A DNA stretch of 64,000 nt from Mytilus californianus (lineage: Eukaryota > Mollusca > Bivalvia > Mytilida > Mytilidae). Every line of letters begins with the position of its first letter. The first letter of the stretch is position 1. The stretch covers positions 110,915,640 through 110,979,639 of the forward strand of contig NW_026262712.1 of NCBI RefSeq assembly GCF_021869535.1, given 5' to 3'. This document shows positions 1-10,619 of this stretch, in pieces. Position numbers and translations under genes: made by a program. The notes beneath the pieces were generated by a model. That model did no database searches. It saw only the letters and a program-made list of their open reading frames with translations, and was not told where the DNA came from.

Positions 1-2628
1 CTCAGTACAGTTCATGTCCGAGATACCGAAGCAGGATCAAACAAACAGAGAGAGATTGAAAGTGCTTGGCATTACTTGGACTATCAAAGATGATAAACTT
101 TCAATGTCTGGACCCAAATTAGAATCTTTAGAATTGTCAAGTACGAAGAGAGAAATTTTGCAATCAATTGCATCAATATTTGATCCGTTAGGATTCTTTT
201 CACCAGTTACTTTGCTTGGAAAATTATTATTACAAACATTATGGAGTAAAAAAGTTGAATGGGATTTTAAGTTGTCCGAAAATGACTGCGAATTATGGAA
301 AGAAATTGCATTTGACATTAAACAAATACAAACACATACCTTTGATAGATACATAGGATTAGATGGCAAGTGTTCATATCAGTTACTTTGTTTTTGTGAT
401 GCATCAACAAAGGCTTATGTTTGTGCAATTTATTTGCGTCATGAAACAGATGAATCATGCCGAGTCGACTTGATCTATTCAAAAACCCGCCTTGCTCCAA
501 TTAAGAAAATCAGCATACCGAGATTAGAACTTCTTGCCGTCATCATAGGAATAAGATGCTTAGCATTTATTGAAAGCCATCTCAAGATCACTGTACAGAA
601 GAAAACTTTATGAACAGATTCGCAGTGTGTCATTCATTGGATAGCGTCGAAAAAACAAATGTCAACATTTGTCGAAAATCGTTTAAAAGAGATCAGAAAA
701 TGCACTGAAACCGAATTTCGTTATGTATCAACCGATATAAATCCAGCTGACATTGCAAGCCGTGGGACACATTTCAGTGAAATTAAATCGAACAATCTAT
801 GGTGGAATGGACCGTCTTGGCTCCTGTTTTCCAACGATCAATGGCCAACTTGGTCTTATAATCTGACAACTGAAAACGTTAATCTTTATAAATCAGAAAT
901 TAAATCAAGCACCAGTTACCAACAGACCGAATTTCTTGTTGGGGAGCCCCCTTCAGGAGTTAATTGCGATCGAAAATTAGAATCACCGTATGGTATGAAA
1001 TGCGAAAACTTTTCGAGTTTGATTAGACTATTGAGAATAACTGCTTGGGTACAAAGATTTATTAGAAAACTAAAGAAGGACACTATTTCTGGACCGCTTA
1101 CTGCAAAGGAAATTGAAGATGCAAAATGCATGTGGATTGTTCACATTTAAAGGAAACATTTTGCGAAGGAGATACATGATATAACTAAAAACAAGTCAAG
1201 TAATATTATACGTCAATTAGGTCTTACAATAGACAACAAAGGATTAATTCGATGTGTTGGTAGAATTGAACATGCAGACATTTCCGAAAATGCAAAACGA
1301 CCTATCTTTTTACCAAAGAAAGAAGCATTCACAAAACTTCTGATTTACAACTACCACAGGAACTTGTTACATGTTGGAGTTGCTCAAACGTTATCACAAA
1401 TTAGACAAAAATATTGGATACCGCAAGGTAGATCAACAGTCCGACATGTTTTACGAACTTGTGGAAACTGCATCCGTTATGAAGGAGGGCCGTATAAGAT
1501 GCCGCTCATCCCTCCACTCCCCAAGAAAAGAGTAACTGAATCTAGTCCGTACACGTACACCGGAATAGACTACTTTGGTCCGCTTTATGTAAAAACTGTG
1601 AATGGATCTAAAAAAGTGTGGGTCTGTTTATACACCTGCTTAGTTGTGCGTGCAATTCATCTGGAACTAATGCTTGACATGACTACCGATCAATTTTTAC
1701 TTGGATTCCGAAGATTTGTTGCCCGTTGTGGAACTCCAATACAAATTATTTCAGATAATGCTCTACAGTTTAAAGCCGCAAGTAATGTAGTACAACAGGA
1801 ATGGGAAAAGGTTCTAAACGATTCGGACATTCAAAACTATGTTTCTAACAAGGGCATAAGTTGGAAATTCATAGTAGAACTAGTCCCTTGGATGGGTGGA
1901 TTTTAAGAGAGACTAGTGGGACTTGCAAAGCGTTCATTGCGAAAAAAACCATAGGAAAGGTTTGTTTGAGCGTTGAACAATTACGAACACTTTTAACAGA
2001 AGTTGAAGCCGTGGTAAATAGTAGACCGTTAGCATACATTGGTGAGGATATTGACTCTAATATTGTGTTAACACCGTCTTGTTTCCTCACTCTAAATAAA
2101 CACACAGGAATACCAGAGCGTATCGATAATGATGACGATCCAGAATATAAACCACAGTTAAGTTCAACCGATAATCTTTTGGAACTTTGGAAAAAGGGTC
2201 AAAAACATTTAAACAGATTCTGGAAAGTGTGGCGAGATGATTATCTACTCAGCATTCGTGAAAGAACTACCGTTAAACTTAAAGAGAAAAGAGTTCGCTC
2301 AAATCAGTATCCACAGATTGGTGACATTGTTTTGATCAAAGACGATCTTCCGAGAGGAATGTGTAAAATTGGTAAAATTATAAACTTATCCAAAAGTAGT
2401 GACGAACAATGTAGATTAGCAAAGGTATTATTGCCATCGAAGAAAACTTTAAACAGAACATTAAACTTCTGATATCCTTTGGAATGTCACGATGACAATG
2501 TTGAACAAACTGACAATGTTAATAATGTTGAACAGAACTCAAAGTGTGAGACGCAAACTTCATCTACTAGACCTCAGAGACGTGCTGCGGAACAAGCAAA
2601 ACAGAAAATCCATGAGTGGACGTCTTGA
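1..2628 (+). pseudogene. Decayed BEL/Pao LTR retrotransposon pol (RT tail, RNase H, integrase)
   Basis: This is the 3' part of a BEL/Pao-type pol reading frame, entering from outside the window. Residue blocks in order are the end of the RT/connection region, an RNase H-like region around 380-760 (FCDASTKAYV, then NPADIASRGT near 750), an integrase zinc-binding region before about 1500 (RTCGNCIRYEGGPYKMP), the integrase core (TYTGIDYFGPL near 1560; SDNALQFKA near 1755) and the C-terminal region (VVNSRPLAYI near 2010). The frame is broken. In-frame stops lie at 611-613, 1148-1150 and 1904-1906. A frameshift lies at the A7 run 1942-1948, after which reading moves to the next frame. A further stop lies at 2470-2472 before the tail ends at 2626-2628. 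The lesions show an inactive copy. Family assignment rests on recognised domain order and motifs; confidence is high for BEL/Pao and low for the exact lineage. Confidence 0.88.
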
Positions 2629-3760
2629 TAGTGAACATTGACTTTAATTTGTATTAAATACTTTCTGTTCCTTGGGAGTGTCGCGAAGGACGCGAGTTTA
2701 TTTTATTAACTGACATTCTGTGAACAATATTTTTCTTTATGGACAATTAATTCAATTTCAATCTTTTTTATAATTCAATTCAGTTTAACTTTACATTTAT
2801 TATCGAAAATTTGTGATACTTATTTTAGCAAGTTTTTTAAGATTGAAAATTATCTCCCCTGAAAACGTGGGCCGAACAAAAACAAATAGAACTTTAAATC
2901 AGTATCAATGTGGACTGTATTGTTGTAATATCTATATTATTAATAGAACATAGATTAGAAACGAATGGTTTATTCTTTCGCCACATATCCTTCAACTATT
3001 TATTTTACGTTTTAGTAGAACAAAGTTATATCATATATAACGAACAACACTGTATTTCGAAATAAACTTTTGTTTTCACGGAGAAATTCATGTAAATAAA
3101 GCGGATAAATTGAACGTCGAATGTTTTTTTACTGTACTGTGGGTAGATATGTTTTTGCTTTTCACCACTTTGGGGGTACCTTTATCTGGCGGTGATGCTT
3201 CACAGTGAGTACATATATCATTTTTAAAAGATATTTTCGAAAAAAACACCCACAAAATGTAAATTTTGATCCCAAGCGTCGGTTAAGATCAAGCTGATGT
3301 TTCAAGTTTCATTTCTAAAGTACCCTATATTTCCATGAAAACAGAAAATATTTTTATTGAAAGTAAAATATGAAGCGAAAGAAGAGCTTCCTATAAAAAG
3401 CAGCAACATGTTAAAGGCATTTGAAGTATACCAATTCCAGAAAGAGTACTCGAATTTGCATTCCAAACTAAATAGTATATTTAATGCACGGCAAGTCGAA
3501 TAGTCACCTATCTCTTCTTTTTTTTCTTTTTCTTACTTCTTTTTTTAACAATTTTTGATTTGAATTGTTCCTTCAAATTCTTCTCATTTCATGTAGCTAC
3601 TTCATATATAAGTCACGCACGAACAAACCTCCTCTCATTAATCCTGGGTATTGGATGCATATTTAATATCTAGAAATTTGTGACTTCATTCAGTGATTTT
3701 AAGGAATTTCGTCCTTCATTTTGATTTCAACGTTCTTATGTAACATAAAAGGGTCATAAA
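2629..3760. other. Non-coding stretch 3' of the BEL/Pao remnant, possible LTR
   Basis: AT-rich sequence with no convincing open frame. By position its first part should hold the 3' untranslated region and perhaps the 3' LTR of the BEL/Pao copy, but the 5' LTR is outside the window, so LTR boundaries cannot be set by comparison. Nothing else is recognised. Confidence 0.4.
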
Positions 3761-3766
3761 CAGGTA

Positions 3767-4002
3767 CTCCGGAATATTCCGGAGAGGACAGAAATTTTAA
3801 TTATGGACATGGTAAGTGACTCCGGAATATTCCGGAGTGGTCGGAGTCCGGATCCAAGGTGTCTCCGGAATATTCCGGAGTGAGGGAACCGGGATTCAGG
3901 TCGACTCCGGAATATTCCGGAGTGGTCCGGAATATTCCGGAGTGAGGGAACCGGGATCCACGTCGACTCCAGAATATTCCGGAGTGTCCGGAATATTCCG
4001 GA
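3767..4002. repeat. Cluster of seven TCCGGAATATTCCGGA palindromes
   Basis: Seven copies of a self-complementary core lie in about 236 bp: 3767-3784 (18-bp CTCCGGAATATTCCGGAG), 3819-3838 (20 bp), 3863-3880, 3904-3923 (20 bp), 3926-3941 (16 bp), 3966-3985 (one mismatch) and 3987-4002 (16 bp). Several copies are separated by a spacer reading roughly TGAGGGAACCGGGATTCAGG. Because the core is palindromic, both strands give long accidental open frames with repeated PEYSG/SGIFRS peptides. Each core contains GAATATTC, which fits a heat-shock-element inverted pair (nGAAnnTTCn), and GGAATATTCC, which fits GGRRNNYYCC. Binding is inference only. Confidence 0.9.
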
Positions 4003-4434
4003 CTGAGGGAACGGGTATCCAGGGTGAGGGAATCGGGATTCAGGCGGAAGGAGGATCCCAATCGAGGACTCGTATCGCAGGTAAGATCCTTTATGTCAGT
4101 AACTAGTACAAGATGTAATCTAAACTGTTCATCGTTTAACAAAGGTTTTAAATAGTCTCGCGTGTTTGTCCCATAAACACAAAAGTTTAAACCTATTTTA
4201 AAGAATATTTAATTTATTTCTAGTACAGGAAGGTAATGGTATAATATAGTAAGTAAAATCTTTCTTTTATAAAAATGTTAAATAGTAATTTGTAGTTTTA
4301 TATAGACTATCGGATTTTTATGGATACAGATGAATGCAGGTATTTTTATTTAACATCTTTATTTTGTTTCATATATTTATAGACATATGAACACTTTCCC
4401 CTGTATTTGATTCACTGAAAACATAAAAACAAGT

Positions 4435-4945
4435 CGACATCGGGTTTTTCTCATTGTTGAAGGCCTTACGGTTGCCTATAATTGCTAACATCCACTTCAT
4501 TTGAACTTTTGTGGATAGTTGTTTCATTGGGAATCATACCACATCTCCTTATTTTTAAGAGAGTATTATAAAAAAAAGAGGCGGGTGATACCGAAGGGAT
4601 GTACAAACTCATAAGTCGAAGAATTGTATTCTTTAAGATAGGTTTATAATAATTTAAAAACGGTACAACATTTTCCCTATATATTTAGTCGAGTGGTTGT
4701 CGTCGGTTCATGTCTGTCATATTTGTTTTCTCGTAAATTGATTTTGCTTTTAATTAAGGCGTTAGTTTTCTCGTTTGAATTGATTCATATTTTTCAGGTC
4801 GGGGCCTTTTATAGCCAACTATACGGTAAGCGTTTTTCTCATTGTTGAAGGCCGTACGGTGAACTATAACGGCTTACATCCAATTCATTTGAACTCTGGT
4901 GGATAGTTGTCTCATTGACAATCAAACCACATCTTGTTTTAATTA
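4435..4945 (+). repeat. Two truncated copies of dispersed family A (Penelope-like element 3' tail)
   Basis: About 4435-4560 and 4687-4945 match each other and the 3' end of the long copies at 7990-9115 and 40700-41460. Shared landmarks are AGTGGTTGTCG, CATTGTTGAAGGCCGTACGG, and a final TTGTCTCATTGG followed by ATCATACCACATCT and an A/T-rich end. Both copies lack the 5' part, as expected of 5'-truncated retrocopies. Confidence 0.75.
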
Positions 4946-5254
4946 TATTAAAAAAAAAATACATCGAAGGACATCCAAAACATTACGAATATTTATTTTT
5001 AGATGAAAGACGATACACTAAATCAACTTTTTGTTTTTGGTTTATTATGTCCTTGCTATTCTGTCTGTTTGATAGAATGTATTTTGTTGATCGTCGAGTT
5101 TTGAATTTAAGGCATATTCAGGACGAGAACAAATTAATTATTGTGTCAAATAATTAGGTTATGCAGTTGATGACAGAGATGAAGGCGGAAAATTCAGAAT
5201 GCAACTAAAATATCCACTAGTAAACGAATTTTAGTTTTATGAGGCCAATTTTGA

Positions 5255-5312
5255 TTGATTAATTGATTGATTGGTGATGGCTTTACGCCGCAACAGCACA
5301 AAAGGTTATGTC
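5255..5312 (+). repeat. Short dispersed repeat, also at 11222-11278 inverted
   Basis: The segment with TTGATTGATTGG, then GCTTTACGCCGC, then AAAAGGTTATGTCG reappears, degenerate and reverse-complemented, at about 11222-11278 (CGACATAGCCTTTTGCG ... GCGGCGTAACGC ... ATCAATTAATCAAT). Nature unknown. Confidence 0.55.
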
Positions 5313-5384
5313 GCCAAATTTAGATCTTAACACCATCTGAAAAGTCAGAACAAGTCATGTTCAGTCTTTTTTGTTAATCAAAAG

Positions 5385-5480
5385 GCAAAGGATACTAAAG
5401 GGATATTAAAACTCATAAGTCGAAAACAAACTGACAATGCCATGGCACAAAACGAAAAGCGACCAAAAGACCTCCTGATA
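5385..5480 (-). repeat. Fragment of dispersed family C (Penelope-like 3' tail)
   Basis: Shares the order GATACTAAAGGGA, AACTCATAAGTCGAAAA, GCCATGGC with the family C tails at 35110-35194, 36734-36850 and 45735-45900. In those loci the tail lies 3' of a minus-strand RT remnant, so this copy is taken as minus in sense. Confidence 0.6.
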
Positions 5481-5760
5481 TTGTATGGAAATCTCCATAT
5501 GGTTTCACTGTTGGAGGTTCATGCAGTATAATATCCCTTTTTGCTAACTTTTGTGGTTACTGGTTTATTGGCATTGACTATTTTTTTTTTATATAAATTA
5601 AATGAATTTTAAAAATGATTTTCTTTATGTAGTTTTTGAATTGTTGATTCAGTAATGTTGATATTATTGAGTAAAGTTTTTAGTCTCTTAAAATCAATTG
5701 AATGTTATTTGTTTTTCTGATTTTTAAATATCAGTTTTTACTAACATTTTTTTTAAAGAT

Positions 5761-6445
5761 AAACATGTCTTCCCGGATGCAATTGTTTATAGGGGCAAAT
5801 AGTAAGCCTTTAAACAGACCACCTGCGGACGCCTCAAAATTGCGAGGTACTACCCACCCGAACGTGTCTGAGTATTCATGCATCCCGCAAAATCGAACTG
5901 ACACACTCGACATGGGACTTATTTATTGACAGTGGAAATCCAGGTGACCATATTTCTATTCACCAGTCCACCATTTGGCTCTAAGCAACACATTAATGTG
6001 TTTATAGAATATTACTTCATGAGTTTATAATACAGGTCAGTTAAAGTCAAACCAAATTTCGGACAATAACATTTATCCTGTTTATGGTTATAGGTTTGTT
6101 TTGGACTCACTTATGATTACATACTGTAGTTCTAGTTATTGTTTTCACCCTTTGTCCAAAAACTCGGTTGACTTCAAGCAAATGATTATTTCGTTTGAAA
6201 TTCTTGATAAATGAAATGGATATATGTATTTAAAGGTTGTTAAACTTGACCTATCTACTGGACTGTATATACCCGGTAATTCCTGTTAAAAAAGATTACA
6301 TATAACCACGTTATAAGCTGAAGAATATGTGTACCATGTAGTTTTAAAACATAGACTTTGTTCGATAAATCTTCGTAAATTCGGACTATTAGCTACATAT
6401 ACTTTGTTAAAAAGCAATGGACAATAAATAAAACTTTGATTTGAT
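5761..6445 (+). other. Candidate terminal exon of an unrecognised small gene
   Basis: A T-rich tract ending TTTTTTTTAAAG at about 5758 could be a splice acceptor. It is followed by an ATG at 5765 and a frame open to the stop at 5927-5929, encoding 54 residues beginning MSSRMQLFIGANSKP. The coding stretch is visibly richer in G and C than its surroundings, unlike most other short open frames here. The following sequence has AATAAA at about 6425, which could end a transcript. I do not recognise the protein, and no upstream exon was identified. Intron and polyadenylation calls are inference. Confidence 0.3.
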
Positions 6446-6984
6446 TAGATTTGATTTAGGATCTTAATGTTTATTACAGTAGTAATACAATGCTTGTCCA
6501 TCGTTCATGGATTAATTTATTTTATAATTTCTCGACCACTGTCTGTCTCATTGAATTTTTGACAAAACTGTTAGCTGTAACGTTATTCGTACAAAGGCCA
6601 CCATATTATCTCTGTGTACCTAGATTCATGAAACCAGAACTTAATTAAAAGCAAGTGATTACAACTCGAAGCATCAGCTTTTAAAAAAATGTAAGAAGAA
6701 ATCAGAGTGGCAATCAAAATTTTAACAACAACCCACAAAACTATACACAGAACACATCAAGATTGAGTAGCAAGTAGCGTAATAAAACTTGGGATGAACA
6801 GTTTATCAAAAAGGTTACGCGATGTTTTCTCAATAGTGGCACAGTTGTGATGTCCATTACAAGCAAAAATGTCTTTAATAACTCATTTTGTTGTCAACTT
6901 AATATTTTGTTACACTCCTTTTGCCATTTTTGTGTGTTTCTGCTCCGCATTGTTTCGTACTTGATTATGATAGACAATGAAATA

Positions 6985-7735
6985 AAAACATAGGTACCAA
7001 CACGATAACAATGAAGATTCTACACTGCCTCACTTACATGTACACGTACCTATACGGTAACACTGAAGATTCCAAACTGACTCACTTACATGTATACGTA
7101 CCAATACGGTAACACTGAAGATTCCAAACTGACTCACTTACATGTATACGTATCAATACGGTAACACTGAAGATTCCAAACTGACTCACTTACATGTATA
7201 CGCACCTATGCGATAACACTGACGATTCCAAACTGACTCACTTACATGTATACGTACCAATACGGTAACACTGAAGATTCCAAACTGACTCACTTACATG
7301 TATACGTACCAATACGGTAACACTGAAGATTCCACAATGCCTCCGTCACATGTATACGTACCTATACGGTAACACTGAAGATTCCACCCCATTGCCATAC
7401 GTACATGTATACGTAGTAATACGGTTATACTGAAGATTCATCAATGCCTCACTTACATGTACCTATACGATAACACTGAATATTCTTCACTGCATCATTC
7501 ACATGTATACATACCTATACCGTATCACTGAAGATTCCACTTTGCCTAACTTGCATGTATACGTACCAATACGGTTACACTGAAGATTCACTTACATGTA
7601 TACAAAACAATACGATAAGACTGAAGATTCCATACTGCCTCACTTACATGTTAACGTAATAATACGGTAACACTGAAGATTCCACCAAACTGCCTAAATT
7701 ACACGTACACGCACCTATACGGTAGCAATAAAGAA
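6985..7735. repeat. Minisatellite with ~52-bp unit, about 14 copies
   Basis: Tandem copies of a unit containing ACATGTATACGTACC, then AATACGGTAACACTGAAG, then ATTCCAAACTGACTCACTT. Copies in the middle (about 7035-7330) are nearly identical and copies toward both edges are increasingly diverged, with length variants around 7390-7480. Spacing is regular without unique spacers, so it is not a CRISPR-type array. Confidence 0.9.
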
Positions 7736-7989
7736 TGTGAAATATACTTAATGTTTAGCAGTTATAAATCTTTAACTTCATACATGGTGTCGACCCCGGT
7801 TTTTACGTTTTCGGAGCACAATTAAAGATCTTCCAACAACACCAAATGTTCCAAAAAGTTTTCCCTGTTTGTCCTCAGAATTTCCATTTTTGATTCCCTT
7901 CTTAACAAGCTTGTGAGACAGGAATAATTTACTCAAAAATTACGACAAAAGGGACGATTATTTTTCCTATTGTTAATTATCCTTTTCTA

Positions 7990-9115
7990 GACGGTGATGT
8001 TCCTTTGGCACCGTCTTACGGTGTTTATATATCCCAAACTCGTTCGCTATGCCCGTGTCGTTTTGTGACGTTTTAAATTCAATGAGCGTAATCTTTGTAT
8101 ATCTGGTAAATTATTAAGTCAGAGATTTCGTTACCACAAATTACTTAAAACCTTTACTGAATTCTTCCAAAGATTTTGTTTGGAAGTTTGGCCGTTCTTG
8201 TAGAAAACTTATGTCAAACGGAACAGCACATCCTAATTTTTTACTGTGATGTTGTTTACCGAGTCCGAAAATTTCGATACAATCCGGGTAAACTTATCCA
8301 TCCATATTGAAAGGTTACTAATTCAACACTGTAATTAAATCTTCGAATATTGTTTTTATTGGTATAAATGTTGATTTTGTTATCAGTAAATTAAAACCAT
8401 ACTACATATTATTGTTTTACACATATGCACATTCACGGTTCTACAATCTGTAGATACGTATATCTTGGCATTGCACAAGGTCATGTTTTTCTCTGACTGT
8501 TAATGACGTCTTCACACTAAATCTATTGATTGCTGGATGTGTACTGCTTGATATTTTAGTCTTAGATACATGATTTTTATGGCTTTGAACTAACTGTCAG
8601 TAACTGCGATTACTCTCAGATCTGTACTTTGTGTCTATTTTGTTGTGAGGGACGTATAAATACCCTGCCACGTCCAGTCTGTTTTATTGTTGGATGTTTT
8701 TCTGCTTTGTATCGATCTGATGAGTTATACCCTTTCAATTGGTTTTATAGTTTGATCTTATATTGTACTGTTACACTACTGTCCAAGGTTAGGGGGAGGG
8801 TTGGCACCTTCAAACATATTTAACCCCACCACATTTTTATGTGCCTGTCCCAAGTCAGTAGTATGTAGTTCAGTGGTTGTCGTTGGTTCATGTCGGTCAT
8901 ATTTGTTTTTCGTAAATTACTTTGTTATAAATTAGGCCGTTAGTTTTCGCAATTGAATTGTTTCATATTTTTAATGTCACGGCCTTTTATAGCCGACTAT
9001 ACGGTAAGGATTTTTCTCATTGTTGAAGGCCGTACGGTTGCCTATTATTGCTCACATCTACTTCACTTTAACTTTGATGGCTAGTTGTCTCATTGGAAAT
9101 CATTTTTATAGTGTG
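7990..9115 (+). pseudogene. Decayed Penelope-like RT 3' end with family A tail
   Basis: From 7990 the frame reads DGDVPLAPSYGVYISQ, then needs a one-base shift near 8038 to continue LVRYARV, followed by a stop and then RYHKLLKTFT. The motif SYGVYISQ-LVRYARV matches the better preserved minus-strand copies at 60246-60527 (AYGINISQLIRYSRAC) and 30711-30917 (AYGIYSSQLIRYSRTF). The RT is followed by a long non-coding tail from about 8290 to 9115, also present at 40700-41460. Short 5'-truncated pieces of the same tail are scattered through the window. The Penelope-like label rests on recalled resemblance to bivalve elements with a FRYIDDVL motif; no GIY-YIG domain is visible here. Confidence 0.7.
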
Positions 9116-9129
9116 TACGGTTGTATCAT

Positions 9130-9180
9130 CATTTTTTTGAGTACATCTATATGCTATATATATATATATATATATATAGT
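9130..9180. repeat. TA-rich microsatellite
   Basis: Run of alternating TA dinucleotides near 9150-9177. Confidence 0.85.
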
Positions 9181-9654
9181 TAAACGCTAAATTGCACCTT
9201 CTTCTATATTGCTTTTTTTAACTAGATTTCTCTTGATGAATTGGATTTGAAAAAACCAGTATATCCACCCTTGTATTTTGATTTGGCAAATATGTTGTTG
9301 ATTTGATTTTTAAAACACTGATATTCATTTCGGTCGATATTCACTTCGGCGGTTCGCCTTAGTTAATATCAGTTTTTCAAAGGCCAATTGCATTGGAATC
9401 CCATGTTGGCCCCGGTTATTTGACCCGGGCAGCAATATGACTTTGGCAAATCAGCGTTTATTACATATGCAAAACCCGATGTATTCGTAACAAATATGTG
9501 ATAAAACCACATATTTACCTCATCAAATGACAGTTATTGTATAATTTTATTGCAGTTATTGGTGGTAGCTAAATTTATTGTAAAATTTGGAAATATTTTC
9601 TTTAATTAACAAAATATTGTTTGATGTTATATAATACGTCTTTTCGTTTGTTCA

Positions 9655-10615
9655 TTGTCGAGCCTGCGACTTTTGTCGCAAAAGCGAGACAAAGCGATCC
9701 TACATTCCGTCGGCGGCGGCGTCCACAAATATTCACCCTGTGGTTAAAGTTTTTGAAATTTTAATAACTTTCTTAAACTATCCTGCATTTCAGCCAAACT
9801 TGGACAGAAGCTTGTTTATGAAAAAAAAAATATCCTGTTTTTCCGTATTTTACTCATAAATGGACTTAGTTTTTCTGCCAGTTAACATAACATTCACTCT
9901 GTGGTTAAAGTTTTTGAAATTTTAATAACTTTCTTAAACTATCCTATATTTGTAGCAAACTTGGACAGAAGATTGTTTATAATCATAAGATAGTATCCAG
10001 AAGAACATTTTGTAAAAAAAAAAAATCCTGTTTATCCGTATTTAACTCATATATGGACTTAGTTTTGCTGCCAGTTAACATAACATTCACTCTGTGGTTA
10101 AAGTTTTTCAAATTTTAATAACTTTCTTAAACTATCATGGATTTGTACCACACTTGGACAGAAGCTTGTTTGTGATCATAAGATAGTATTCAAAAGTAAA
10201 TTTTGCTAAAAAAAAAAATCCTGTTTATACGTATTTCACTTATAAATGGACTTAGTTTTTCTGCCAGTTAACATTACATTCACTCTGTGATTAAAGCTTT
10301 CAAAATTTTAATATCTTTCTTAAACTATCCTGGATTTGTATTTCCTGTTTTTCCGTATATTACTTATAGATGGACCTAGTTTTATTCCAGTTAACATTAG
10401 TTTTATTCAACTTAACATTGCGTACAGTCTGCAGTTAAAGTTTTTAAAACATTTATTAGATTCATAAACCTTCTTGGATTTTTACCAAACTTGAACAGAA
10501 CTTCTGACAATCAAAAGATCGTATCTAGAGGAATTTTTCCCCTTTTTTGTTGAGCCTGCGACTAACAGGAAAAGTAGGCGAGACACTGGGTTCTGCGGAA
10601 CCCTTACGAATTTTC
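9655..10615 (+). mobile_element. Non-autonomous element with tandem-repeat core (pearl/Helitron-like)
   Basis: The element opens with a block containing GTCGAGCCTGCGAC and ends with a related direct block (GTTGAGCCTGCGAC near 10550) followed by AGGCGAGACACTGGG and a hairpin GGGTTC-TGC-GGAACCC near 10590. Between them are about five imperfect tandem units of roughly 170-185 bp. Each unit has TTCACTCTGTGGTTAAAG, ACTTTCTTAAACTATCCT, AACTTGGACAGAAGC and ATGGACTTAGTTTTTCTGCC. A core of about 160-bp repeats plus conserved flanks and a 3' hairpin matches what is known of bivalve pearl/BIV160-linked elements, which have been placed near Helitrons. That placement is from memory. No coding capacity is seen. 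Confidence 0.65.
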
Positions 10616-10619
10616 TACA

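Noticed and set aside
3801..4142. Overlapping open frames on both strands with PEYSG-type peptide repeats
   Set aside because: They arise because the underlying DNA is a palindrome array; no start context, splice support or family.
6985..7735. CRISPR-like array
   Set aside because: Eukaryotic minisatellite: the whole unit repeats with no unique spacers. The same applies to 15590-16692.
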